The notes under the pieces were generated by a model. That model made no database searches, was not told the origin of the DNA, and saw only the letters and a list, made by a program, of their open reading frames with translations. Positions 15,011 to 22,560 of a DNA stretch of 45,027 nt are shown one piece after another; position 1 is the stretch's first letter; each line of letters opens with the position of its first letter. A program made the translations under genes and the position numbers. The stretch covers positions 1 to 45,027 of the forward strand of contig NZ_WNKX01000035.1 of assembly GCF_009720745.1 (NCBI RefSeq), read 5' to 3'. The stretch is from Massilia eburnea. GTDB taxonomy: Bacteria > Pseudomonadota > Gammaproteobacteria > Burkholderiales > Burkholderiaceae_D.

Positions 15011-16483
15011 ATGGCTCTCTCTGATTTCGACCTGGTTCTGTTTGGCGGCAGCGGCGACCTCGCAATGCGCAAATTGCTGCCTGCTATGTTCAGCCGCGAT
15101 GTTTGCGGCGACCTGCCCCCGACCGCGCGCATCGTTTGCGTCGGCCGCCAGGAAAGCACACAGGAAGAGTTCATCAATATGGTGACGACGACTTCGCGTC
15201 CCCATATCAAGTCAAGCAGCGCCACCGACGAAAACTGGAACCGCTTCATCGCGCGCATCGTCTACGTCGCGCTGGACGCCACCGACTCGAAGACCTACAA
15301 GGGCCTGGTGGAAGCACTGCGCAAGAATCCGGCGATCACCCGCGTCTACTACCTGGCCACCCCGCCTGCCCTGTTCTCGCGCATTTGCGACAACCTGAAG
15401 GATAACGGCCTGGCGACCCCGAATTCACGCGTGGTGCTGGAGAAGCCGCTCGGCCGCGACCTGGCTTCGGCCAAGCAGATCAACAAGGAAGTGGGCAAGG
15501 TCTTCGAAGAACAGCAGATCTACCGTATCGACCACTACCTCGGTAAAGAAACCGTGCAGAACCTGCTGGCCCTGCGCTTCGGTAACATCCTGTTCGAACC
15601 GCTGTGGCGCCGCGAGTGGATCTCCGACGTGCAGATCACCATCGCCGAGAAACTGGGCGTGGGCAACCGCATCGGCTACTACGACACGTCCGGCGCCCTG
15701 CGCGACATGCTGCAGAACCACCTGCTGCAGCTGCTTTGTATCGTTGCCATGGAGCCGCCAACCTCGATCGCACCGGACGCAGTGCGCGACTCCAAGCTGC
15801 AGGTGCTGCGTTCCCTGAAGCGCTTTACCCCGACTACGCTGGCGCAGAACATCGTGCGCGGCCAGTACCGGGCCGGCCACGTGGAAGGCCAAGCTGTGCC
15901 AAGCTACCGCGACGAGCCGGAAGCGCCGCAGAATTCGAAGACCGAAACCTTCGTCGCCATGAAAGTGGAAATCGACACCTGGCGCTGGGCCGGCGTGCCG
16001 TTCTACCTGCGCACCGGAAAACGCATGGCCGATTCGCTGGCCGAAATCGTGGTGCGCTTCAAGCAGATCCCGCACTCGATCTTCAACCAGCCGACTTCCA
16101 GCTTCCAGCCGAATTCGCTGGTGATCCGGCTGCAGCCGGACGAAGGCCTGCGCATGAACCTGATGGCCAAGACCCCGGGTGAAGGCATGCGCCTGAAGCC
16201 CGCGGAACTGGAACTGGACTTCCGCGAAACGTTCAAGATGCCGCGCATGGATGCCTACGAGCGCCTGCTGCTGGACGTGCTGCGCGGCCAACTGACCCTG
16301 TTCATGCGCGGCGACGAGCTGGAAGCCGCATGGGAATGGGTCGAACCGATCCTGAACAACTGGGAGCAGGACGATTCCGCCCCCCTGCCATACGCCTCCG
16401 GCACCTGGGGCCCGGCCGCCGCCAGCGCACTGATCGGGCGCGACGGGCTACAATGGCGTGAAGAAGCCTTACCAGAAGACTAA
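15011..16483 (+). CDS. zwf: Glucose-6-phosphate 1-dehydrogenase
   Basis: Oxidises glucose 6-phosphate to 6-phosphogluconolactone with reduction of NAD(P)+, the entry to the Entner-Doudoroff and oxidative pentose phosphate routes. The 490 residues are normal length. The dinucleotide-binding loop FGGSGDLAMRKLLP is at the N-terminus and the active-site motif RIDHYLGKE is near residue 175. The ribosome binding site is weak. The 34-base gap before it holds TGTATTAACTTACC (14986-14999), a poor relative of the HexR boxes. Its stop shares one base with the hexR ATG (TAATG). Confidence 0.97.
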   Translation: MALSDFDLVLFGGSGDLAMRKLLPAMFSRDVCGDLPPTARIVCVGRQESTQEEFINMVTTTSRPHIKSSSATDENWNRFIARIVYVALDATDSKTYKGLVEALRKNPAITRVYYLATPPALFSRICDNLKDNGLATPNSRVVLEKPLGRDLASAKQINKEVGKVFEEQQIYRIDHYLGKETVQNLLALRFGNILFEPLWRREWISDVQITIAEKLGVGNRIGYYDTSGALRDMLQNHLLQLLCIVAMEPPTSIAPDAVRDSKLQVLRSLKRFTPTTLAQNIVRGQYRAGHVEGQAVPSYRDEPEAPQNSKTETFVAMKVEIDTWRWAGVPFYLRTGKRMADSLAEIVVRFKQIPHSIFNQPTSSFQPNSLVIRLQPDEGLRMNLMAKTPGEGMRLKPAELELDFRETFKMPRMDAYERLLLDVLRGQLTLFMRGDELEAAWEWVEPILNNWEQDDSAPLPYASGTWGPAAASALIGRDGLQWREEALPED

Positions 16484-17337
16484 TGCTGCTCGACTCCATC
16501 CGCACCCAGATCGACTCACTCTCCAAATCGGAGCGTAAAGTCGCGCTGGCGGTGCTAGACAATCCGACCCGCACGGTGGGCGCCAACATCACGGCGCTGG
16601 CCAAGACTGCGCAAGTGTCCGAACCGACCGTGGTGCGTTTCTGCCGTACGCTCGGCTACGACGGCTGGCATGAGTTCAAGCTGAAGCTGGCGCAGGGCCT
16701 GGCCCTCGCCCTGCCCGGCCTGAACGACCAGCCGGCGCAGGATGACCTGGCGTCCGACCTGGTGAACAAGATCTGCAGCCGCTCCATCAACACGCTGCTG
16801 GACCTGCGCAACAACCTGCACGCGGAACCGGTGCAGAAAGCGCTCGACATCCTGTCGCGCGCGCGCAAGATCGAGTTCTACGGCCATGGCACTTCCGGCA
16901 TTGTGGCGGCGGATGCGCAGCACAAGTTCTTCCGCTCCGGTGTACCGACCGTGGCTTACGCCGACCCGGCAATCCACAGCATTTCCGCGGCCCTGCTGCA
17001 TGAAGGCGACGCGGTGGTGGCAATTTCCCAGCGCGGCAACAGCCCTGCGCTGGTGCGCTCGGCCAAGCTGGCGAAGGAAGGCGGCGCGGACGTCATCGTG
17101 CTGGCCCCCTCCGGCACACCGCTGGCTGAAACGGCGACGGTGCTGATTCCGATCGACCTGATTTTCAATACCGACCCGTACACGCCGATCTCAGCCCGCC
17201 TGGCCTACCTGGTGGTCATCGACGTCCTCGCCGTCGGCCTGGCCCTGAAACGCGGCCCCGAATTCCGCAAGAAGATGCAGAACGCCCAAAAGGCCCTGCA
17301 GGAATTCGACATGCAGTTCGACTCCTTCATCGGCTGA
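16483..17337 (+). CDS. hexR: MurR/RpiR-family regulator HexR
   Basis: A 284-residue transcription factor with an N-terminal RpiR-type helix-turn-helix (residues about 1-77, including AKTAQVSEPTVVRFCRTLGY) and a C-terminal SIS sugar-phosphate domain (about 120-260, with FYGHGTSGIVAADAQHKF and ISQRGNSPALVRSAKLAKEGGA). In proteobacteria HexR represses Entner-Doudoroff genes and is released by KDPG. Its place as the last gene of pgi-zwf, coupled to zwf by a one-base overlap, supports the name. Candidate operators lie at 12276 and 12369, so autoregulation through the pgi promoter is likely. Confidence 0.94.
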   Translation: MLLDSIRTQIDSLSKSERKVALAVLDNPTRTVGANITALAKTAQVSEPTVVRFCRTLGYDGWHEFKLKLAQGLALALPGLNDQPAQDDLASDLVNKICSRSINTLLDLRNNLHAEPVQKALDILSRARKIEFYGHGTSGIVAADAQHKFFRSGVPTVAYADPAIHSISAALLHEGDAVVAISQRGNSPALVRSAKLAKEGGADVIVLAPSGTPLAETATVLIPIDLIFNTDPYTPISARLAYLVVIDVLAVGLALKRGPEFRKKMQNAQKALQEFDMQFDSFIG

Positions 17338-17451
17338 CGCGGCGTTCGTTGCGTTCCCGCCTCAGGATGCAATTTTTGCACCAAAAATAATGCTAGTTGG
17401 TTAGCAAAGGTTGTAACCTATCCCGTGCATTGGTCCCGCACGGAGTCCGAA

Positions 17452-18048
17452 ATGCCCGCTGATGAACGCCTTATCCACCCGGTCTGGCTACGCATTACGC
17501 ACTGGCTCAACGCCATCGCCGTGCTGCTTCTCGTGACAAGCGGCTGGCGGATCTATGACTCCACCGAATTCCTGGGTTTCGGCATTCCGCGCGGTTTGAC
17601 ATTGGGAGGCTGGCTTGCCGGCGCCCTGCAGTGGCATTTCGCTGCAATGTGGCTGCTGGTTGCCAACGGTCTCCTGTACTTGCTGATCAATGTATTCAGC
17701 GGCCGCCTGTGGCGGCAATTCTTCCCGATTTCGCCGCGCGGGGTGCTGCAGGAACTGCGCGCAGCCCTGAAGGGAAAGCTGTCCCACGAAGACCTGCGCC
17801 ACTACAATAGTGTGCAGCGCCTGGCCTACGTGTTCGTCATGGTTGATAGCATTCTCCTCGTTCTGTCGGGACTTGTGCTTTGGAAGTCTGTGCAATTCCC
17901 GCACCTGCGGGAATTGCTGGGCGGTTATGAAGGGGCGCGGAGGATTCACTTCTTCGCCATGGCGGCCCTCGTTGCCTTCTTTGTCGTGCATGTGGCGATG
18001 GTGGCCCTGGTCCCGCGCACATTGATCGCCATGCTGCGCGGCCGCTAA
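17452..18048 (+). CDS. Membrane cytochrome b (b561/Ni-Fe hydrogenase b type)
   Basis: A 198-residue inner-membrane protein with four predicted membrane helices. Conserved His residues are those of HPVWLRITHWLNA in helix 1, the WHFAAMW helix and the last helices (RIHFFAMAALVAFFVVHVAM), so it should bind two b hemes. It belongs to the cytochrome b/b6 group that passes electrons between quinol and a periplasmic partner. The ATG at 17452 is preferred because CGGAG lies seven bases upstream. An ATG at 17425 would add nine residues. The next gene is a molybdopterin enzyme, the likely partner. Confidence 0.88.
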   Translation: MPADERLIHPVWLRITHWLNAIAVLLLVTSGWRIYDSTEFLGFGIPRGLTLGGWLAGALQWHFAAMWLLVANGLLYLLINVFSGRLWRQFFPISPRGVLQELRAALKGKLSHEDLRHYNSVQRLAYVFVMVDSILLVLSGLVLWKSVQFPHLRELLGGYEGARRIHFFAMAALVAFFVVHVAMVALVPRTLIAMLRGR

Positions 18049-18057
18049 GGACTGACC

Positions 18058-18843
18058 ATGATGAACGGTCCAAAACAGCGCAGCGTGTTAGTGCCTGGCG
18101 AGGGCGCCGCCATGCTGGCCGACGCTATTGGCCGCATTGCGCAGCCATCGCGCCGCGCTTTCCTCAAGCGCAGCCTCACACTGGGCGGACTGACCTTGCT
18201 CACAGGTTGCGCCACCGACGACCAGGACAGCATCGAAGCAGCCCTGGCCCGCATTTCGCGCTTCAACGACACTATCCAGGGCCTGCTGTTCGATCCTGCG
18301 CTGCTGGCGCCGACCTATCCGGAATCGATGATTACCGATCCGTTCCCGTTCAACGCCTACTACAGCGAAGACGAGGTGCGTGAAATCGACGGCGACACCT
18401 GGAAGCTCGAACTGAGCGGCATGCTGGCCGACCGCAAGCCGTGGACGCTGGAACAGTTGCGCGCCCTGCCGCAGCAGTCGCAAATCACGCGGCATATCTG
18501 CGTGGAAGGATGGAGCGCGATCGGCAAATGGGGCGGCGTGCAGTTCTCGCACTTCCTGCGGCTTGTGGGCGCCGACCTGACTGCGAAATATATCGGCTTC
18601 AAATGCGGCGACGATTACTTCACCAGCATTGACATGGCGACTGCCCTGCATCCGCAAACGCTGATGGCGCTCACCTACAACGGCGAGCCCCTGCCGCCGC
18701 GCTATGGCTTCCCCATGAAGCTGCGCATGCCGACCAAATTGGGCTACAAGAATCCGAAGCACATCCAGGCCATTTTCGTTACCAACACCTACCCCGGTGG
18801 ATATTGGGAAGACCAGGGGTATAACTGGTTTGGCGGCAGTTGA
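18058..18843 (+). CDS. Tat-exported molybdopterin-dependent oxidoreductase, probable lipoprotein
   Basis: A 261-residue protein of the sulfite oxidase / MsrP-like Mo-cofactor fold. Residues 31-37 are a twin-arginine motif SRRAFLK, followed by a hydrophobic stretch and a lipobox LTGC with Cys51. It is therefore probably a folded Tat substrate anchored as a lipoprotein. Cys148 in HICVEGWSAIGKWGG is the expected molybdenum ligand. The C-terminal RYGFPMKLRMPTKLGYKNPK segment is typical of the family. It lies nine bases after the cytochrome b gene, which suggests a quinone-linked periplasmic redox pair. The substrate is not predictable from sequence. Confidence 0.9.
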   Translation: MMNGPKQRSVLVPGEGAAMLADAIGRIAQPSRRAFLKRSLTLGGLTLLTGCATDDQDSIEAALARISRFNDTIQGLLFDPALLAPTYPESMITDPFPFNAYYSEDEVREIDGDTWKLELSGMLADRKPWTLEQLRALPQQSQITRHICVEGWSAIGKWGGVQFSHFLRLVGADLTAKYIGFKCGDDYFTSIDMATALHPQTLMALTYNGEPLPPRYGFPMKLRMPTKLGYKNPKHIQAIFVTNTYPGGYWEDQGYNWFGGS

Positions 18844-18908
18844 AGACCTGTCGTACAGAGTTCCACGCAGCACCCGTGCAGTTCAACTTAACGTTACCGA
18901 GGACGAAC

Positions 18909-19187
18909 ATGAAAAAGATTTCTGCTGTCGCACTGATCACTGCCTGCATGCTGGTTTCCGGCGCCACTTACGCCCAGGATGCCATGAAAAAGGACGAAAT
19001 GTCCAAGGACGCCATGGCCAAGGATGGAGCGAAAAAGGATGGCATGGCCAAGCACACCAAGAAAAAAGCCACGCACAAGGACGCGATGGCCAAGGAAGGC
19101 ATGAAGAAAGACGGAATGGCCAAGGATGAAATGAAAAAGGATGATATGAAAAAGGATGATATGTCCAAGGACGCGATGAAGAAATAA
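18909..19187 (+). CDS. Secreted pentapeptide MXKDX repeat protein
   Basis: A 92-residue protein with a clear Sec signal peptide (MKKISAVALITACMLVSG, cleavage near ATYA-QD). The rest is almost entirely a five-residue repeat MxKDx (MKKDE, MSKDA, MAKDG, MKKDD), about a dozen copies, some degraded. It matches the known MXKDX repeat family of small periplasmic proteins without assigned function. The ATG at 18909 is chosen for the signal peptide. It is highly charged and probably unstructured. It lies 65 bases after the molybdopterin enzyme on the same strand, so the three genes may form one redox module. Confidence 0.92.
   Translation: MKKISAVALITACMLVSGATYAQDAMKKDEMSKDAMAKDGAKKDGMAKHTKKKATHKDAMAKEGMKKDGMAKDEMKKDDMKKDDMSKDAMKK
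18984..19184 (+). repeat. Imperfect tandem 15-bp repeats encoding MxKDx
   Basis: The DNA repeats in 15-base units of the type ATGAAAAAGGACGAA, drifting between AAG-GAC, AAG-GAT and GCC-AAG variants. The unit length is five codons and the frame is kept throughout, so copy number could change by slippage without breaking the gene. Confidence 0.8.
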
Positions 19188-19221
19188 ACATCCTGCGCCA
19201 GGGGTTTGGACTGAAGATTCA

Positions 19222-19249
19222 TTGATTGCGGGCGCGGCTGCGCTAGAAT
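19222..19249 (+). promoter_or_regulatory. Predicted sigma70 promoter for the deacetylase-caspase gene
   Basis: TTGATT (19222-19227) and TAGAAT (19244-19249) are separated by 16 bases. The predicted start at about 19256 falls in a small perfect palindrome GATTGCAATC (19255-19264), which runs into TCAATTGA (19263-19270). The gene starts at 19277, so the leader is about 20 bases and shows no Shine-Dalgarno. Confidence 0.5.
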
Positions 19250-19276
19250 TGCAAGATTGCAATCAATTGATTAAAA

Positions 19277-21958
19277 ATGAAGCTTTCCAAACCCCTCGTC
19301 ATCGGCGTGGCCATCGTCGCCGCTGCCGCGGCAGGCGCCGCCTATTTGAAAACCGGCGCCAAGCCGCATGGCACGCCGGCTCCCGTTGCCGCCGTCGCTG
19401 CGAACCCTGCCGATGCCGGCAATGCGCATGCACCGCTGCAGGCCGAGATGCGAAGCATGCTGGCCAACTACCGCAAGATCATTGTGCTGCTGGCCGACGA
19501 ACAGTCGCTGTCGGAGCTTGACCGCAAGGCCGCAGGGCAGGTCGGCCAGGTGCTGTTCCATGAAAATGTGGAGCGCATTGGAAAAGCGCGCCAGCTGCTG
19601 GCGAAGCTTCAGGAAGCGCCTGCGGCCCAGCGCGATGCTGCCTACGACATCCTGCTTACGTACATCGAATCAGCTCCCGACCTGTTTGACGCTGACCGCC
19701 TGGCTTTCCGCGAAGTGCTGGTCGAGATGAAGCAGCAGGCCGCCGCCAACCAGACCCTGCCCGGCATCAAGCTGCACAAGCGCGTGAGCGAGGACCTGGC
19801 TGCACTGGAAGATATCGAGCGCCAGTACGACAAGGAATTGAGCGGCATCTTTGCCCGTTTCGACCAGCGCGCCATCGTGCCGAAGCGCGAACGCTGGGAA
19901 GACTACGTCGATCACCTGAAAAAGCTGTTCACCCGCGACCAGATCATGAAGGATTATGGCGTCATCGTGCCGTATCCGAACAAGCCAGGTCCGGATGACG
20001 CGGCAAAGGAAATCTTCGGCAAATCGCTGCCGCCGAAAACCGTCGTACTGACCTTCGACGATGGTCCGCATGCCACTTATACCGATGAAGTGGCGGCCAT
20101 CCTCAAGCAGTACGGCGTAACGGGCGTGTTCTTCCAGGTCGGCAAAAACCTGGGCGAAGTCGATGCCCAAGGCAAGGAGGCGCTAAGCAAGAAGCAGGCT
20201 GCCGCCAGCCGCCGCTTGCTCGAAGGCGGCAATGTGCTGGCCAACCATAGCTACAGCCACGCCCTGCTCTCGAAAGAAAAGGGCGACCAGCTGTATGGCG
20301 AGATTGCGCAGGCCGACCAGTTGCTGAAGGCTGTCGATACGCGCCGCTCGGCGTTATTCCGCTTCCCGTATGGCGCGCATAATGCGGAAGGCCTGGAAAT
20401 CCTGAACAAACTGGGCCTGCGCTCGGTGATGTGGAATATCGATTCGCTGGATTGGGCTGATCCGGTGCCGACCTCGATCGCCAACCGCGTGCTTGGTTCG
20501 CTGGAAAAGGAGAAGCGCGGCATCATCCTGTTCCACGACATTCACGAGCGCACTATAAAGACGCTGCCGCTGGTGCTGGACAAGCTGGTTGCTGACGGCT
20601 ACAGCTTCGCCACCTGGGATGGCAATGACTTCACCATCACCAAGCCGGGCAAGCCGGAACCGGACAAGGTAGCCATCAGCACCGGCTATGCCAACAGTTA
20701 CGCGGTGGTCATCGGCATCAATGATTATCAGAAGTGGCCCAAGCTGCAATACGCCGTGCAAGATGCCAAGGCGATCCGCGATACGCTGGTCAACCGCTTC
20801 GGCTTCGACAACTCGCGCGTGTTCACCCTGACCAACGGCGATGCGACCCGCAACAATATCCTCGCCCTCTTCCACGACAAGCTGGCGGAGGCCAAGCTGA
20901 AAAAGGATGACCGCATCTTCGTCTTCTTTGCCGGCCATGGCGCGACGCGCCAATTGAGTTCCGGCCGCAGCCTGGGTTACATCATCCCGGTCGACTCCGA
21001 TCCGCAGCAAGTGAGCGTTGATGCAATCCCGATGACGGACTTGCAGAACATCGCCGAGAGTCTGGACGCCAAGCACCTGCTGTTCGTGATGGACGCTTGC
21101 TATAGTGGCCTGGGCCTGACGCGCGGCGGCGGCACGACGGCCTTCCTGCGCGATAACGCCCGCCGCATCGGCCGCCAGATGCTGACCGCCGGCGGCGCCG
21201 ACCAGATGGTGGCGGACGGCGGCCCCAATGGCCACTCTGTCTTCACCTGGACCCTGCTGCAGGCGTTGGGCGGCAAGGCCGACCTGAATGGCGACGGCAT
21301 GATCACCGCGACCGAGCTGGCTGCATACGTGGCGCCTGCCGTGTCCAGCGTATCGCAGCAGACGCCGGCCTTCGGCAGCCTGCCAGGTTCCGAAGGCGGC
21401 GAGTTCGTGTTCCAACTGCCTGCCGAAGCGGAATTCCTGAGCGAGAACAGCGCGCAGCTGTCGCAGGAAGCGATCGCCCTGAACAAGAAGCTCGATACCG
21501 GCCGCAGTAGCCAGGCCGAAGGCAACGCCGTGGTCGTGAAGAACCTGCAGGGCGAAGAACAGAAGATCGCCGCGCCCAAGCCGGTTGATGCTTCCAGCCG
21601 ACAGCTGGCACAACGCGCCAATGACCGCGGCCTGCAACTGTACAAAGAGAAGCAGTACGCGCAGGCGGAGGCAGCCTTCACCGAAGCGCTGAAATACCGT
21701 CCGGACTTCGGCCTTGCTGCCAATAACCTGGGCTTCGTCTACTTCAAGCAGGACAAGTACGCGGAGGCCGCGCGCTGGTTCGAAAACACAATCCAGATGG
21801 ACGCATCTCGCGCCATTGCCTACCTGAACCTGGGCGACGCGCGCCAGCGGCAAGGCGACCAGGAGAAGGCGAAGAAGGCCTACGCCAGCTTCCTGGAACT
21901 GGCGCCGAACCACCCGAGCGCAGGCTATGCGCGAGAACAGTTGAAGAAGCTCGGATAA
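19277..21958 (+). CDS. Signal-anchored NodB polysaccharide deacetylase - caspase-like protease - TPR fusion
   Basis: An 893-residue multidomain envelope protein. Residues 5-24 are a signal anchor, and 55-250 are helical with no known domain. A NodB deacetylase spans about 254-455 with all motifs: TFDDGP (Asp261, Asp262), zinc ligands His324 and His328 in NHSYSH, RFPYG (362-366), DSLDW (389-393) and LFH (His420). A caspase-like (peptidase C14) domain spans about 474-715 with the dyad His554 in FAGHG and Cys608 in MDACYSG. A canonical EF-hand-like loop occurs at 669-680. TPRs cover 775-893. Both enzymes look catalytically intact. The function is unknown; one idea is a protease-regulated modifier of an envelope glycan. 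Confidence 0.9.
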   Translation: MKLSKPLVIGVAIVAAAAAGAAYLKTGAKPHGTPAPVAAVAANPADAGNAHAPLQAEMRSMLANYRKIIVLLADEQSLSELDRKAAGQVGQVLFHENVERIGKARQLLAKLQEAPAAQRDAAYDILLTYIESAPDLFDADRLAFREVLVEMKQQAAANQTLPGIKLHKRVSEDLAALEDIERQYDKELSGIFARFDQRAIVPKRERWEDYVDHLKKLFTRDQIMKDYGVIVPYPNKPGPDDAAKEIFGKSLPPKTVVLTFDDGPHATYTDEVAAILKQYGVTGVFFQVGKNLGEVDAQGKEALSKKQAAASRRLLEGGNVLANHSYSHALLSKEKGDQLYGEIAQADQLLKAVDTRRSALFRFPYGAHNAEGLEILNKLGLRSVMWNIDSLDWADPVPTSIANRVLGSLEKEKRGIILFHDIHERTIKTLPLVLDKLVADGYSFATWDGNDFTITKPGKPEPDKVAISTGYANSYAVVIGINDYQKWPKLQYAVQDAKAIRDTLVNRFGFDNSRVFTLTNGDATRNNILALFHDKLAEAKLKKDDRIFVFFAGHGATRQLSSGRSLGYIIPVDSDPQQVSVDAIPMTDLQNIAESLDAKHLLFVMDACYSGLGLTRGGGTTAFLRDNARRIGRQMLTAGGADQMVADGGPNGHSVFTWTLLQALGGKADLNGDGMITATELAAYVAPAVSSVSQQTPAFGSLPGSEGGEFVFQLPAEAEFLSENSAQLSQEAIALNKKLDTGRSSQAEGNAVVVKNLQGEEQKIAAPKPVDASSRQLAQRANDRGLQLYKEKQYAQAEAAFTEALKYRPDFGLAANNLGFVYFKQDKYAEAARWFENTIQMDASRAIAYLNLGDARQRQGDQEKAKKAYASFLELAPNHPSAGYAREQLKKLG

Positions 21959-22013
21959 TTTCGTTAAATGAAACCGCCGTAGCTGGCTTCCTATTTCCGA
22001 TATCTCGCTAACA

Positions 22014-22484
22014 GTGAAACTGATTACAGCCTCAATATTGTTGCTGCTGCTCCCAGGCGCCCGAGCCGACGAGATATTGGTGCCGGTCTCAATCATCCCA
22101 AACACCCAATGGGTCTATTGGCAGGCAAGGTCGGTCAAGTGCGCAAAGCGTGTCGATGTGCCATTTCGCATGGATGCTATCGGGTCCAAAGCAAGGTTTA
22201 AGGCACACGCAGATGTCTGCGGCGATTTCGCTGAGGCGCAAGTGACTGAACTACTGCGACTCGTGAAGCTTGCCGACGCCGCAGCCAAATACAATCAGCC
22301 GTGGCGAGTTTCAATTACTGGAAATGAGCATGCGGTATCCATTTCATTGATCGTTCCCTATGCCTGCAATGGCGGTACCGACTGGCTCGTCGGGCGAAAA
22401 TTCGGCCGTTGGGCTATTTGGGAGCCCTTGCTCGATACACGTTTCCTTTGCCCTCGGGATTTTCAGCCAGTCATACTTCCGTAG
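22014..22484 (+). CDS. Hypothetical secreted protein (GTG start), lower GC than neighbours
   Basis: A 156-residue protein starting at GTG with a convincing signal peptide (MKLITASILLLLLPGARA, cleavage before DE). The mature part has four Cys that could pair in the periplasm, and an aromatic-rich C-terminal part (WLVGRKFGRWAIWEPLL). I recognise no family. I counted about 52% GC over 22261-22380, clearly below the flanking genes, and the codon use is less biased. No Shine-Dalgarno is visible. It follows the deacetylase-caspase gene after 55 bases and converges on the PA2778-like gene. It could be a recently acquired or orphan gene. Confidence 0.62.
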   Translation: MKLITASILLLLLPGARADEILVPVSIIPNTQWVYWQARSVKCAKRVDVPFRMDAIGSKARFKAHADVCGDFAEAQVTELLRLVKLADAAAKYNQPWRVSITGNEHAVSISLIVPYACNGGTDWLVGRKFGRWAIWEPLLDTRFLCPRDFQPVILP

Positions 22485-22560
22485 TCGCCGTCGATAGGAT
22501 CTGCAAATTGGCGCATCGAACTGGAACGTAAAGCGCTTTAGACTCTAGCGCCCGTGGCCT

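Noticed and set aside
17365..17390. Small hairpin TGCAA/TTGCA after hexR as a terminator
   Set aside because: Only five pairs with an A-rich rather than T-rich continuation, so it is too weak.
2984..17413. The 11-mer GGTTAGCAAAG occurs before the CheY-like gene (2984) and again after hexR (17399)
   Set aside because: Many 11-mers repeat by chance in 45 kb. The flanking bases align only with gaps and no shared function of the two sites is apparent.
20354..22105. A 583-codon minus-strand frame opposite the deacetylase-caspase gene
   Set aside because: No recognisable domain and composition typical of antisense frames. The plus-strand protein has intact catalytic motifs.
22529..22540. Perfect palindrome TAAAGCGCTTTA between two converging genes
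   Set aside because: It is short, has no loop and no T-run, and lies where no promoter is expected, so it is more likely chance than a site.
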